DNA of 64,000 nucleotides from Panicum virgatum (taxonomy: Eukaryota; Streptophyta; Magnoliopsida; Poales; Poaceae), in NCBI RefSeq assembly GCF_016808335.1, contig NC_053146.1, positions 25,450,938 through 25,514,937 of the forward strand, given 5' to 3'. The notes under the pieces are model-generated. The model was not told where the DNA came from. It ran no database searches and worked only from the letters and a program-made list of their open reading frames with translations. This document shows, piece by piece, positions 1 to 11,549 of this stretch (its first letter is position 1; the number at the start of each line of letters is the position of its first letter). Position numbers and translations under genes: made by a program.

Positions 1-931
1 ACCGGTCAACGTCGCCATCGACATCGCCCGGCCGTCCAGCCCGCGCTGCACCTCGGTGAGCCATGCCTCAGTTCCGCTCTACCTTTAGCACTACATCTTG
101 GAGTTGTAGGCCACCCCGTGGTCCCTGCACGCCGCATGCCGGCGATGCGCCGCCGCGCAGTCCGCCCCTCGCCATGGCAAGCCCTGTCCAAGCCTGGGAG
201 TCCTATTCTAGGTGCACAGGTGAACTACGTGTGGCGCTTAGATACTCCCTGAAAAAAGATCCGTTCGTTTTTAGCCCGGTAGCGCCGTTTTGGCCTTCAC
301 CGGCGAGCTCGCCGCTGCGGAGCAGAGCTCCGGCGGGCCGCGCCGCCGCCCCGCGCGCCCAAACCGCTAGATCCGTCCGATCAGGAGTGTGCGGCCATGA
401 TTAGATCCAAAGCCCATCAAATCCGAGCCATCCGATCCAGATCCAAGCGCCCAGATTCAAAGATACCCCTTCGACTGGAAGTTTTTCTAAAGAGACCCCC
501 GACTTTCCCGATATCAACCCGCAGTCCACCTCTATTAAAAAGAAATTGCAGTTTAGTCCAAAAATTAGCGCCCAGCCCCCTGAACTCTTTAGAATTTGAA
601 CCCACCATCCTTGGCTGCTGTTTTTGCAAGTTAGACCCCAGAGTTGTTGTTTAATTACATTTAGGTCCTCGGTTTTTGCACAGAACCCCTAGAACTTTCA
701 GTTTTCTCACAGTTTAGCCCCTGGACCTTGTTTTAGCTCTAGATTTCACGTTCTAGCTCCGTTTTAGGCGTTCTTTATGTCCACACGATCATTGTAACAC
801 GTAGAATAGTTTTAGACTAGTTTAGTGTGCCGTTTTTATGTATTGATGTACTGTTTCTTAGCTTTTGTTAGTGTTTGCTTGTATGCTTATTGTGTGCCTT
901 GCTTTTGGCCATGTGTTCGTGAGTAGACGGT

Positions 932-1048
932 GATCCATCTGAGGAGCCCCAGTACCAGTACCCGGAGTAAACGTCTTCCGACCAGTTTGAGCAGCAGTAA
1001 CAGTTTGAGGAAGGCAAGTATAACATGAACAACACCTATCACTTTAAA
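932..1048 (+). other. LTR-embedded acidic reading frame, family A copy 1
   Basis: A 39-codon frame rich in E, Q, Y and D, with the motifs EEPQYQYPE, SSDQFEQQ and FEEGKYNMN. Two TAA stops interrupt it (968-970 and 998-1000). The same frame is seen at 8908-9028 (one stop) and 12870-12988 (no stop). The copies differ mainly in synonymous changes and these stops, as far as can be judged by eye. It has no ATG at its beginning and may be an exon following the AT-rich, intron-like part of the LTR. Its function is unknown. Confidence 0.5.
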
Positions 1049-1959
1049 GACATTTTCATACTGCATTTTAATACTGTATGCCTATAAGGATTTCCTAGCC
1101 ACTTTATATCCTTTATATATATTCTTTGGGTTGCATTTTGGTTAGTTGTGCTAGGTGCCGCGCTATAACACACTTGGTCCTTTTTAATTAATTTGATTAA
1201 TGATATATGCAACTTAATTCTGAGAGTGGCCCGTTGAGGGGCTCACGTCTCGTTAAAATTGGTTTTGTTAGAAACATGGTTTAGGGGGCCAGTACGGTGC
1301 TTACTGCTGGGTTGGCCACTCTCCATAAGGACCGGTTCATAGAGCGACAACCTGGGACAACAGCGCTACCACAAGACTGGAATGGGATGGTCTTGGCATA
1401 CTAATTAGGTCATTTTGGTTTGGGAGTAACTTACCGACAGGGCAGGAGGGGTGGTGAGCTTCAATGGTGCCCAGGCTACGAGGCTTGGTCTGCGTACCCC
1501 TCGAGGTGGTTACCATCGTTGCGGAGCCAGATTCCTTAGCGGTTACACCTTACCAACGTGTCCTTTGTAACGGCCTCGTAGTGAGTTTGCTAGTCATCTC
1601 ACCTAAGAAAGTGTGATGAACAACTAGCGTAGCTCGCGACTTGTGGGTAAAGATGTGTAACCTCTGCAGAGTGTAAAACTGGTATACTAGCCGTGCTCAT
1701 GGTCATGAGCGGCCCAGGTCCTCCTTTTGATTAGTGGGGTTATCTCCTTCCGACGAGGGGGTGCCTCTCGGGGTAACCTTGGTGGTTTCGGTTTGGTTCT
1801 CAGTAGTAACATGATTAATTTTGATTAACTACTATGTAACTGGGTTTATGGTAATTCATCAACTTGTAGTAAATAGCTTTAATAAAATTTTGCCAAGATT
1901 AAAAGCTAATGCAGTTGAGTCCGCCAACCTTAGAGCCTCATAGTTTGTGTTATACTTGT

Positions 1960-1980
1960 TGAGTACAAGTTGTGTACTCA
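1960..1980 (+). other. LTR stem-loop, family A
   Basis: Perfect 8-bp inverted repeat TGAGTACA/TGTACTCA around a 5-nt loop. The same structure is at 7975-7995 and 11918-11938 in the other family-A LTRs. Related palindromes sit in the LTRs of elements B and C. Confidence 0.65.
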
Positions 1981-2339
1981 CTCTTGCCTCTTCTACTCTT
2001 TTTCCTCTTAGGGATACTCTACTGCTGCTCAGTTCCTGCCGACGCGAGGGAGTTCGCTCAGCTCTACCAGGACTATAAGGACTTCTAGGCGTTCGTCTCC
2101 CAATCGACGTCCCTATGGCGCCCTGCTTCCGAGAGTTTCTTCGTATATGTATTCTACGCTTCCGCTGTATCAGACATTTTGTCATTAATATAATAAATAA
2201 CATTCGTACTCGCTTTATTATATATTTTTACGTGATATGTGCTGTGATATACTGTTCATTCTGTTGTATATACGTGTGACTTGATCCTGGCACGTATATG
2301 ATTGCTCGGTTTATGTCCTTTTATAAACCGGGTGTTACA

Positions 2340-3778
2340 AAATGCACCTAGACGGGTACCCGTCTGGTGTCGGGAGACCCTGGGGGTCGGCCGCCCCCTA
2401 GTTGCTCCTCCCCGGCTCTACCTCCCCTGGATGGCTAATAGGTGGGCCCTGATCTTATCCCTTGGGTGCATCTTGCTTGGCGCGCCCATTTTGTCTGGTT
2501 TGTCGGCCCTTCTTGTAAGTGAGATGCAGGACAAGATCTTATGTGTATTTCTTCTGCGTTCTCAATGTGTTTTCATGTTATTCCCGACTTGCTTCCCTGC
2601 AATCAACAATTCACCAACACTTGTGGAATTCGTTAGTAATAACTCCTACCACTACTGTTGATTCTCATTCTATATATTTTTATGCAGGAGTTGACGGCAT
2701 ATATTCTGGACTTAACAACCATCAACAACACCCCCACACTTAGCCCTTTGCTCGGCCTCGAGTAAAGTTTGAAGGACTAAGGTGGATGCAACTCCCTTGA
2801 TGGAACCTGCATACAAGTTATTCCAAGCTTCCTCCAGTCCTATGAACTTTGGAGTGGCTACCATACTTTCTTGGGTAATTGAAGAATGGAACAATAAAGA
2901 CTTCGGGTTCCTAGCTCTTCTTGCTTAGAAACTTGGATTTTAAAATTTTGAAATAAAAGAATAGTCTTGCTCCTCAAATTATTCTCTCGAATCACTCTTT
3001 GTATTTTTTGATCCTCACCCAGGCAAAGTTGCTGCCTTCTTTTCTCCTACCATCTAATCAGGATTATGTGGAGCTCAGGGTAGGAGTAAAAGAGGCATGT
3101 CTGCTTTGCTTATGTTGCTAAGTCAAAGACTGGATCCAAGCAAAAACGAGTCATACAATCTAATCAAGATGTGCAAGTGTGTGGATCTTTTTTCGGATGA
3201 AGGATGAACTCCTTTACATGATCCATCTCTCTTCTTTATTTTCCTTGGATGTGGACTATCTTTCACCCCTTTTTTGACATGCCTTGTGGGCATGTGGCAT
3301 ACCTTCTTTGGGTATGCATCTTTTATTTTGTTTTTTTTTCATTGTCCACATCCTTGATGGTCACTTTAGAGAAAAAGAATCACGGCATGTGGAGTTTTAT
3401 TTTGTGGGTGGATGACAAAGTTTACTATCTTCCAGTGTAGAAGTATAGCACGAGAGTGGACTTGTACGTGATCTTGATCATGAGAGTATGACAAGTCTCT
3501 AACAAGGGTCAAAGAATTTGACAAAACTCAAAGCAAAGTCAAACCGTATAAGAAGGTTTGAGCATCAAAATCTAACTTTGGCTTTGGTAGGAATTTTTAT
3601 TAATTTGAGGAGACAAGCTATTGAAGTTTCTTTTGGAAAAGAAATTTCAAGTACTTTGCAAGGAAGAGCATTGTTCCGTTCATCCAATCATATCACATTA
3701 GTCAATTACTTAGATAGCATGGGTTCCCTATGAAGAAATAGGTTCACAAGAACTAAAAAGAATGCAAGGAATAAAGAG
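2340..3778 (-). mobile_element. Athila-like 3' end relic (D2)
   Basis: On the minus strand this reads as the 3' non-coding end of an Athila-like element followed by the start of its 3' LTR. The LTR begins TGTTGATGG (complement of 2719-2727) and is cut at 2340 by the family-A LTR. It is preceded by a G-rich tract (complement of about 2728-2742, AAGTGTGGGGGTG). The part from 2731 to 3778 is a diverged inverted copy of 37200-38289 in element D; for example GCATGGG(T/G)TCCCTAT appears in both. No coding capacity is visible. The right edge abuts the LTR of element F. Confidence 0.7.
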
Positions 3779-3789
3779 TATACAAGTTT

Positions 3790-4891
3790 ATTCATGAAAG
3801 CGCATGGAGTGTGATGGTGGGTGAGTACCGCGAGCAGGGATTCGAGGGAACCCCCATTTAGAGATTCGGCCAGGGGTATAAACCGCGCAAGGATCTCCCT
3901 TAGGGAAGTAGGTTGAGACGCTGGTTTTCAGATAGGTTTAGGCCGCCCGGAGGCGTAATACCCTATGTCCTGTATGTGTTGTGATTGGTTCTTTGCTGAT
4001 CCCGAGTTGGAGAGCCCAAGCCCGGAGTGTATTAGTTTGGTACCAAAAGAGCGGTCCCTTTACATGTCTTGGGACCTGTCTATTTATAGACTACAACTGC
4101 CTTCTCTGCTGCTCTTTAACTAGTGTGAACTCACCCTTCGCATGGTGGGCGCCGTCTCCTAGGCTGTCCTGCCGTTGTCAGGCAAGCAGGCATCTTGTCG
4201 GGCCTGCTGTAGCAGGATCTGGGGGGCCCGCCAGCATTAGAGGCGTCCCGGGGTGTCCCAGCGTGGCCGTAGATATTGTCCGGTGGGCCTTCGTGTCCCG
4301 AGGTAATCCGGGGCAGTCTGGGTGTCCCACGGATGTTCGGGGTGGCGCGAGGCGGCCACGTGGTGATTTCCGGGGTTGCCACGTGGACCCTCCTGGTTCG
4401 GGGTGACCCTAATCAACCCCAAGGCGTCGCCTAGGGTGGCTTTGGTTTTTTACCGCGACGGGGGCGTGGTAAATGACGGTGGGTCCCGGCCCTGTCCATT
4501 TTAAGCCGATGGGACAGGTAGCTCAGGGATAAGCTATCCGCCGCCTATCATCTTATCTTCTGAGTGCACGACAGCCCCATAATCATGATATTCCTACGGG
4601 GAAGCCGCGTACCCCCTCGGGCTCTGCACTGAGCCCAGCGGCGAGGCGCCATAACTGCCTGGTAAAGATCTTTTTACTAGACGGGTGTCTTCAAGGGGAA
4701 GGAAACGTCCTTCCCGAGCTTCACGCGCCGGGTCAGGCCCGGACCGCTATAGGTGGGTGCCTACCTCCGTGGGCGGATGCCCCTGGTGGGGGCCCATAGC
4801 TGCACTCCGCTGACGCGGCTGGTGGGTCCCCTCTTCCTTAATCGAGCATAAGTCCGGGGTCATGGGGACCCCCATCCCCATTATGCTGATA
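3790..4891 (-). mobile_element. 3' LTR of Tat-like element F
   Basis: GC-rich block in minus orientation. The inner edge is set by a polypurine tract on its right (4892-4908 on the minus strand). The outer edge is approximate, because no clean CA terminus or target duplication was found against the Athila relic. A minus-strand TATA box lies at 4081-4088. Bases about 4215-4815 recur at 39545-40167 in the same orientation, which identifies them as LTR sequence. The terminal TG appears mutated to TA. Confidence 0.6.
4081..4088 (-). promoter_or_regulatory. TATA box of F LTR
   Basis: The minus strand reads CTATAAATAGAC here, a plant-type TATA box. It lies about 800 bp into the LTR in the minus orientation, where a U3/R boundary would be expected. 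Confidence 0.5.
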
Positions 4892-4908
4892 GTAGCCCCC
4901 AGGCCCAC
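4892..4908 (-). other. Polypurine tract of element F
   Basis: The minus strand reads GGGCCTGGGGGCTAC immediately before the LTR. The same GGGGCTAC ending precedes the LTR of element G at 46957-46964, which supports one lineage and fixes F in minus orientation. Confidence 0.55.
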
Positions 4909-5074
4909 CATCAACCCGCGGTGTGGGTTGGTGGTGGGGCCAAGAGCCCCTTTACGTCGCGGCCACTCAATCTTCCCACGCCGTCGTCCTGGGGGCCATG
5001 CCGAATACGTCGGAGGAGCCGAGGCGCCACGGCATCTGATTCGCTTGTCGATTCATCTCCCCGTCGCCCATAAG

Positions 5075-5082
5075 TATATAAG
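5075..5082 (+). promoter_or_regulatory. TATA box upstream of the F antisense ORF
   Basis: TATATAAG about 60 bp upstream of the ATG at 5141 (context GCCATGG). The spacing fits a pol II promoter and short 5' UTR driving the antisense ORF independently of the LTR. This is an inference from sequence only. Confidence 0.4.
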
Positions 5083-5140
5083 AGGACAGGAGGGCTCTTC
5101 ACTTTCCTTGCTCTTGCCCTCGGCTCTCCAAGCTTTCGCC

Positions 5141-6947
5141 ATGGCTCGCCGGGGCACGCAAGCGAGTGGTCCTAGCGTCCTTGACTTCGCCCCCTCTACG
5201 GCCGATGGCGATGTTGCTGTGGGGGTGGCAGAAAAGCTGGTGCTGGCAGGCATCGTGCTGCGCTAGGGCAAAGCCTTCCTGGTGCTCTGCCATGCCCTGG
5301 AGGTGGTGACCTTCCTCCCCCTTCCTTGTGGTGGCGCTGATTCCTCCCTTCTCGCCGTTCTTCATGGCAGCACTGGAGGAGTACGGCCTCCACATGGTGC
5401 ATCTCACCCCTAATGCCATCCTCACCCTGACACTTTTTGCGCATGCATGTGAGGCATTTGTGGAGGTGAGCCCGTCAGTGGCGCACTTCTGCCACTTCTT
5501 CAGCTTAGTGCAGTCTCCCTCTGTCGCGCCCGGCGCCGGTGCCTCCCCGCAACACCGCACCATCGGCGGGGTCTTCTTCAGGCGACGTGGCACCGACTTC
5601 TTTCCCCTCGTTCGAAAGGACAAGTGGGAGAACTGGGAGTGGTAGTGGTTGTAAATGGAGGTGGACAACCCCTCCCCGTGCCTTCATCTTCCTCAAGGAC
5701 CGCCGGTGAGCAATGCCTGGTGGTCCGAGCTGTCGGTGATGGGAGCGGCGTGGTTGCCGGTTATGGAGTGGATCAACTCACTCCGGGCGGTGGGACTAAC
5801 CTCGACCATGGTGGTCGTGGACTTCTTCTGCCGCCGCATTGCCCCGCTTTAGGTTCGTCCCCACCCGGCGTGGGTCTACACCGGCGTCGATGATGCTGGC
5901 TAGCTAGTGCGTGGCACGGTGTTCAACCCCAACACCGACATAGTGGCGGAGTGGTTGGACCAGGTCCTGGAGGAGAGGGACCCGGCGGTGGCTTTCCTCT
6001 CGGAGTGGGTGGCGCCCCTGTGCGAGGATCCTGCGGCAGCGGTCGTGATCGGCAGTCTTCCAGTGATGGACGAGCGGGGGCTGGCCCAGCTGCCGCCACC
6101 CCCACCCCCCTGTGGTGACGACGGTCTTGCCCAGGCACCCGGAGGAGGCAGCGCCACTGGTGTGAGCGGGGGCATGCCGGAGTCGAGCCGTGGAGGGGTC
6201 AAGCACGCGCCCGCAATCTCCCCCATCATGGTGGACTCGTCGTCAGGAGGTGCTTCCTCAGCTGCAGTCTCACCCTCCACTAGGGGGTGGGTGCCGTGCT
6301 TAAGCGACAGGCGATCTTCACCTTGAGCTGGCAGTAGGTGCGCCCGTCGAGTACGAGGTATGTCCTGGTCCTGCACTTTTCTTCTTGGTTTCCATCTTCT
6401 AGGGCAACACTTTGACGTGTCTCCCTTGTCTTGGACAAGAGCGCTGCCGGCATCGTGTTTGCCATGCCGCGGGTGGGTCCTACGACGGGCACACCGTCCG
6501 CACCCGTAGCAGCACCCTTGGTGCTGACACTCGTGTCAAGACCGCCAACACGGGGGCGTTAGCCAATCAGGCGGCGGTAGTGATGGCGGACCCTCCTGTG
6601 CTGGCGCTGGGCTCGGAGCAGGTTGCGGTGGCGCCTGACGCCGACGACGGGACTGGGCCCCTGGGGGTCCGTCCCGGTCAGGCGGTGCCGCTTCAGCCTA
6701 CCGGGATGTTGGAGCCGAAGGACGCGGGGGCCGTGTAATCTCCGAGCGAGGCGCCGCCAGACTCTCTGTCCGTGGCACAAGTCATTGCCACGGTCGAGGC
6801 GGCGCTTCATGGCCTGCGTGGGCTCCAGGCGAGCGGTGCTTTGCCTGACGACTCCTCCCCGTTGGATACTTGGGAGCATGACCTCCGCAAGCAACGAGCA
6901 GCTACATCTCGTCTTGATTGACTCCGCCTGTTAGGAGGAGGAGGCTC
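5141..6947 (+). pseudogene. Antisense accessory ORF of Tat-like element F (putative gypsy-type transposon domain)
   Basis: Reads opposite to the inferred orientation of element F. It starts at the ATG at 5141. A frameshift between about 5266 and 5328 leads into a frame that runs to 6326. Motifs such as FSPFFMAALEEYGLHMVHLT, GGVFFRR and DKWENWEW match the plant family Pfam calls putative gypsy-type transposon (PF04195 type). In-frame stops lie at 5643, 5652, 5850 and 5901. A probable intron (about 6317-6402, GT...TCTAG) joins a second exon up to 6947 with an Arg/Leu/Glu-rich, coiled-coil-like end. Element D is inserted at its 3' end. The function of these ORFs in Tat elements is not known. The family assignment is from memory of the motifs, without a search. 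Confidence 0.65.
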
Positions 6948-7606
6948 TGTTGACGGTCCTTAAGTGTCATTTTAGACCGTCAACTCTTGCAGCTTTTTAC
7001 CAGAAATAATCACCAAACGTAGATATAGGGCTTACAACTAACCATTTCCACGAGTTTTGGTGAATTTTCTTCTGCAGGCACCCACATGTGTAAAAGAGGG
7101 AAAACACAAGTGAACACGAGGAAAACTGCACAAAAGATCCACACTAAAATGTGTACTTACAAGGAGGGCCCACATGTCAGAGCAAACAAGGGAACCAAGG
7201 CAAATGCACCAAGGGATCTTGACATGGGCCCACAGATCAGACTCCCCGAGGAAGATAAGGACGAGAGGCGACCAGGTGGGGCCGGCCGACCCCCTGGGTC
7301 AGCCGAACCTGGCCAGCCTCCCGTCCAGGTGCACTTCGACATGGCGTGCCCCCTACTCCTCGTGATCACCTTCCATATATGCTTTTGGCGGGAACCGACC
7401 CTGAATACTATAAAAGGGGGCTCCCTCCACCTCTCACAACACACACCATTTCATATGTGAAGGAGAAGAGTAGAGAGGCTCCACCTCTTTGTATCATTAG
7501 CCTAGGGAGTGTGTGAGGAAGGAGTTTGGAGAAGAGCCGGACTTGTCAGCGTCTCTTCGGCTTTATACCTCTACGGATACAGTACAATTGCAGTACATAT
7601 CCGGGT
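6948..7606 (+). mobile_element. 5' LTR of D, segment 1
   Basis: Matches 38290 onward in the 3' LTR. It includes the TATA box and a GGCCGACCC-type palindrome (7279-7309). Element A1 interrupts it after CGGGT (7602-7606). Confidence 0.9.
7409..7416 (+). promoter_or_regulatory. TATA box of D 5' LTR
   Basis: TATAAAAG at the position equivalent to TATAAATG (38751) in the 3' LTR. Insertions A1 and B lie downstream of it, so transcription from here would have to cross about 23 kb to reach gag. Confidence 0.6.
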
Positions 7607-10600
7607 TGTAACACCCGGTTTACAAAAGAACATAAACCGAGCAATCATATACGTGCCAGGATCAAGTCACATGTATATACAACAGAATGAACAGTATATC
7701 ATAGCACATATCACGTAAAAAGATATAATAAAGCGAGTACGAATGTTATTTATTACATAAATGACAAATTGTCTGGTACAAAATATGCGGAAGCGTAAAA
7801 CAAGTACGAAACTCTCGGAAGCTGGGTGCCACAGGGACATCGACTGGGAGACAACCGCCTAGAAGTCCTCATACTCCTGGTAGCTCTGGGTGAACTCCTC
7901 TGTGTCGCCGGGACCTGAGCAACAGTAGAGTATCCCCAAAAAGAACAAGAGGAAAAGAGTAGAGTAGGCAAGAGTGAGTACACAACTTGTACTCAACAAG
8001 TATAACACAAACTATGAGGCTGTAAGGTTGGCTGACTCAACTGCATTAGCTTTTAAGTCTTGGCAAAGTTTTATTAAAGCTAATTACTACGAATTGGTGA
8101 ATTACCATAAACCCAGTTACATAGTAATTAATTAAAATTGATTATGAACTACTGAGAACCAAACCAAACCACCCGGGGAACCCCCCTAATCAAAGGAAGA
8201 TAACCCCACTAATCAAAAGGAGGATCTGGGCCGCTCATAACCTGTGAGCATGGCTAGTATACCAGTTTTACACTCTGCAGAGGTTGCACATCTTTACCCA
8301 CAAGTCATGAGCTACACAAGTTGTTCATCACACTTCCATAGCTGACATGACTAGCAAACTCACTACGAGGCCATTACAAAGGACCACGTTGGTAAGGTGT
8401 AACCGCTAGGGATTCAGGCTCCGCAATGATGGGGCCCACCTCGAGGGGGTACAAAATAACACAGACCAAGCCTCGCAGCGCATGGACCATTGAAGCTCAC
8501 CCCCCTCTTGCCCCGTCGGTAAGTTACTCCCGAACCAAAATGACCTAATTAGTAAGCCAAGACCGTCCAATTCCAGTCTTGTGGTAGCGCTGTTGTCCCA
8601 GGTCCTTAGGGAGAGTGGCCAACCTAGCACTAAGCACCGTGCTGGCCCCCTAAACCATGTTTCTAGAAAAACCAATTTTTAACGAGACGTGAGCCACAGC
8701 GCACAGAGGGCCACCCCAGAATTAAGTTGCATATGCCATTAATCAAATTAATTAAAAAGGACCAAGTGTGTTATAGAGCGGCACCTAGCACAACTAACCA
8801 AAATGCAACCCAAGGGATATATATATATATATATATATATAAAGGTAATAAAGTGGCTAGGAAAGTCCTTATAGGCATACAGTATTAAAATGCAGTATAA
8901 AATTGTATTTAAAAGTGATAGGTGGTGTTCATGTTATATTTGTCTTCCTCAAAGTTCTCCTACTGCTCAAACTGCTCTGAAGACGATGGCTGCTCCGGGT
9001 ACTGGTACTCCTCTGAAGGATCAACGTCTACTCACGATCGCAACGCCAAAACAAGTCCAGCACATGCACATACATGCAAACAAGAGCAAACACTAAGAAA
9101 CAGTACAAAAATACATAAAACAGCAAACAAAACTAAGCTAGAACTATTCTACGCATTACAACGATTGCGTGGACATAAAGAACACCTAAAACGGAGCTAG
9201 AACGCGAAAACTAGGCTTAAAACAAGGTCTAGGGGCTTTTCTTCAAGAAAAACTAAGTTTCTAGGGGTTTTCTGCAAAAACTAGGGACCTATACGTAATT
9301 AATGGGTAGATCTAGGGGCTAACACGTAAAACTATGCTGGCTGGACTGCGGTTTCAAAAAGGGAAAAGAGCAGGGGTCTAAACGTTAAAAACTGGGCCTT
9401 TCTGGAAATTCTTTTGAACTGAGAAGGACCGTGGGTTGATTCTGCAAAAGTCCGAGGGCTCTTTAGCAAAATAGCCAGGGCGAAAGGGTATCTTCAGATC
9501 TGATTCGTTGGATCGAGATCTGAGGGCTCAAGTTTGATTGGATCGGGATCTAATCCTGCGCGTCGGTTCAAGATATATCGTCTCTCATGCGACGCGAGTG
9601 TGGTGAAGCGGCGAGGGTCGCCGGAGTTGAGTTCCCGCGGCGGCGCTTCATTGGGAACTCGTCGGAGTTCGGCATACTGGCATTCCAGGGGTCGATTCGA
9701 GCGGAGTTTGGGTCAGGAAGGATCTACGCATCATGCATGATCCACTAGGGCGCTCAGGGCTCGGACGGGGCTCGCCATGGCAAGGTTGCCATGTGGGCGG
9801 CGGCGGAGCGACGGCGAGAGCCGTTCCGGCCTCGGAAAGGGCCTACGGACCACTACAACTAGCGCATCAGGATCGGGAAGGCACGGGGGTTCTTACCGAG
9901 GGCTCGTGGTGGCCGGAGTAGCAGCGCAGGATTGCCGGCGTCGATGGCGAGCGGCGGCGGACGGCGCTGCGCACGGAGTCCGGGGGCTGGGGTGGTCCTT
10001 CAAGCTTCTGGATCCCACAGGCGGCCTCGCGGTGTTCCTGCGGAGGTACCACATAAGTCAGAGGGGCCGGAGATCCAACACCGTCGAGCAATTGCTCGAA
10101 GACCGGTTACCTACTCTGGCGGATTCGGGCTGAAATCCGGCGCGTACACGGGCCGGGTCGGGGATGGTGGCTTCGGGGAGCTTCCTGGTGCCAAGGCGGA
10201 ACCGCAGCGGGGGTCTGCAGGGCTTGGGGTGCGGTGGAGCAGCGTGGCCGCGGTGGAGCTGAGAGCTCTGCGCGGCGGAGCGACGCGGGTGCGGGGTTAG
10301 GGTTTTAAGACGGCGGCTGCGGAGCGAGGTGGGGTGCAGGGAGGTCACGGGGGCGTTTAAAGGAGGGCGCCGGGGATCTCGGCGTGCGCGCTTGGAACGG
10401 AAGGCCGGCGGAAATCACGGCCGAGGATCTCGGCTTGGCTGTTGCGCGAGCGGAGGGCGTGGGAGGAGGGAGACGGGGCTGACGTGTGGGCCAGGAATGT
10501 TAGCGAGGGAAAGGGCGACGCACGCGTGGCTGAGGCGCGTGGGAGTTGGGCCGCGGGGCGCGTGGAGCGGGCTGAGCGGGGAAAGAAGGGAGCTGGGCCA

Positions 10601-10965
10601 CAAAGTGCGGTGCTTGGGCCGGTGCGGGAAAGGGAAGGGAAGGTCGTAGGCTGGGCCGACACTGGGGTTTGGGCCGGTTTGGTTGGGCTGGGGTTTCTTT
10701 CCCTTTTCTATTTCCTTTCCTTTCTCTTCTCTCTATTTCTTTTCCAAACTACACCCAAATCTATTTGAATTCAAACTAAATTTTGAATTCAAACCCTATG
10801 CATTCAAACAAAATAAAACCATGCACCAGCATGAATGCACAAACAAGTTTAAACCTAGAAAAATTTAATTACTTGTGAAAGGAAAATTAAATTAAATGCA
10901 AGGCTAAGCATATAAACCTTGGAAAATTAAATAAAGCCAATTAAATTTATTATTAAATACTGAAA
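7607..10965 (-). mobile_element. 3' LTR of A1
   Basis: Starts TGTAACACCCGG on the plus strand and follows the right LTR to about 10965 (GAAATTTA). After this the two diverge, so about 20 bp of the LTR start (in element orientation) are missing or scrambled. A GC-rich region (about 9570-10680) contains many overlapping chance ORFs. The stem-loop is at 7975-7995. Confidence 0.8.
8908..9028 (-). other. LTR-embedded acidic reading frame, family A copy 2
   Basis: The minus strand encodes DPSEEYQYPEQPSSSEQFEQ, then one stop, then NFEEDKYNMN. It is homologous to 932-1048 and 12870-12988. Confidence 0.5.
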
Positions 10966-11534
10966 TTTATTATTAATGCCTGGTGTTCACTATCTGATTT
11001 GAGCAAAAGACTCATGAGCAAAGATATCGTAGAAATAATTTCAACTGATACGATATCTTTCTGCAAGAAAACTCGGGCATGATAAAGTAGACAGGATAGA
11101 GTGCATGGTTTTAACCCCAGCAATCTAACTCATTTTATTAATTAAGTAACTTTAACTTAAGACTGATTTTCATTAAACAAGTTTAACTACTAAGCTATGC
11201 AATCAACCAAAATCCAAATCAAACATTTGCATAATCACAAGCATACAAATTTACACTTTAGCCGAGTTTAACACACAACTCGACTAACACAACGTGTCGC
11301 AAAACAGTCTATCGTGCTGAGGTCAGGGAATCCTAGACTGAAAAGGGTCGGTGAGATACTTCAGGGCCAAAGCTACGGAAACTAATTCTATAGAGAAAAA
11401 TCAAGGTAAGACGAGTAAAAATCTTAGAATTCAAGGAGTATAATAGCAAAATAGTTTCAGCAGACAAGGCTTAGAGAGAAGAAGACCTAAAACTCGACCA
11501 GTTCTATCTAGGCTTTCGTCCTACAGTCGATATA
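10966..11534 (-). other. Internal remnant (leader) of A1
   Basis: No ORF of note. Next to the primer site it looks like untranslated leader. Near the other end a perfect 12-bp inverted repeat (AAAGATATCGTA at 11020-11031 and its complement at 11049-11060, 17-nt loop) could form a strong hairpin. No polypurine tract is recognisable before the left LTR. Confidence 0.6.
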
Positions 11535-11546
11535 GCTCTGATACCA
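11535..11546 (-). other. Primer binding site of A1 (tRNA-iMet type)
   Basis: The minus strand reads TGGTATCAGAGC, complementary to the 3' end of plant initiator tRNA-Met. A 3-nt spacer separates it from the LTR that begins at 11550. Confidence 0.85.
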
Positions 11547-11549
11547 CTC

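Larger units (their letters stand above)
1..2339 (+). mobile_element. Family-A long LTR, right part
   Basis: This segment is the reverse-complement counterpart of the LTRs starting at 7607 and 11550. It ends in the LTR terminus GGTGTTACA at 2339. No primer binding site follows, so it is a 3' LTR or a solo LTR. The other copies are about 3.4 kb, so its start lies left of the window. Order inside: a GC-rich part (about 1-370), an AT-rich part, an acidic reading frame (932-1048), a stem-loop (1960-1980) and the terminus. It interrupts the Athila-like LTR that resumes at 2340. A candidate target duplication is AAATG at 2340-2344, but the other side is outside the window. Confidence 0.8.

Noticed and set aside
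3981..4406. 141-codon ORF in the F LTR
   Set aside because: It is GC-rich LTR sequence. The homologous fragment at 39539-40167 does not preserve the frame.
9534..10768. ORFs of 60-120 codons in the GC-rich part of family-A LTRs (also 13263-14798)
   Set aside because: The frames differ between the two LTR copies of A1, so they are composition effects.
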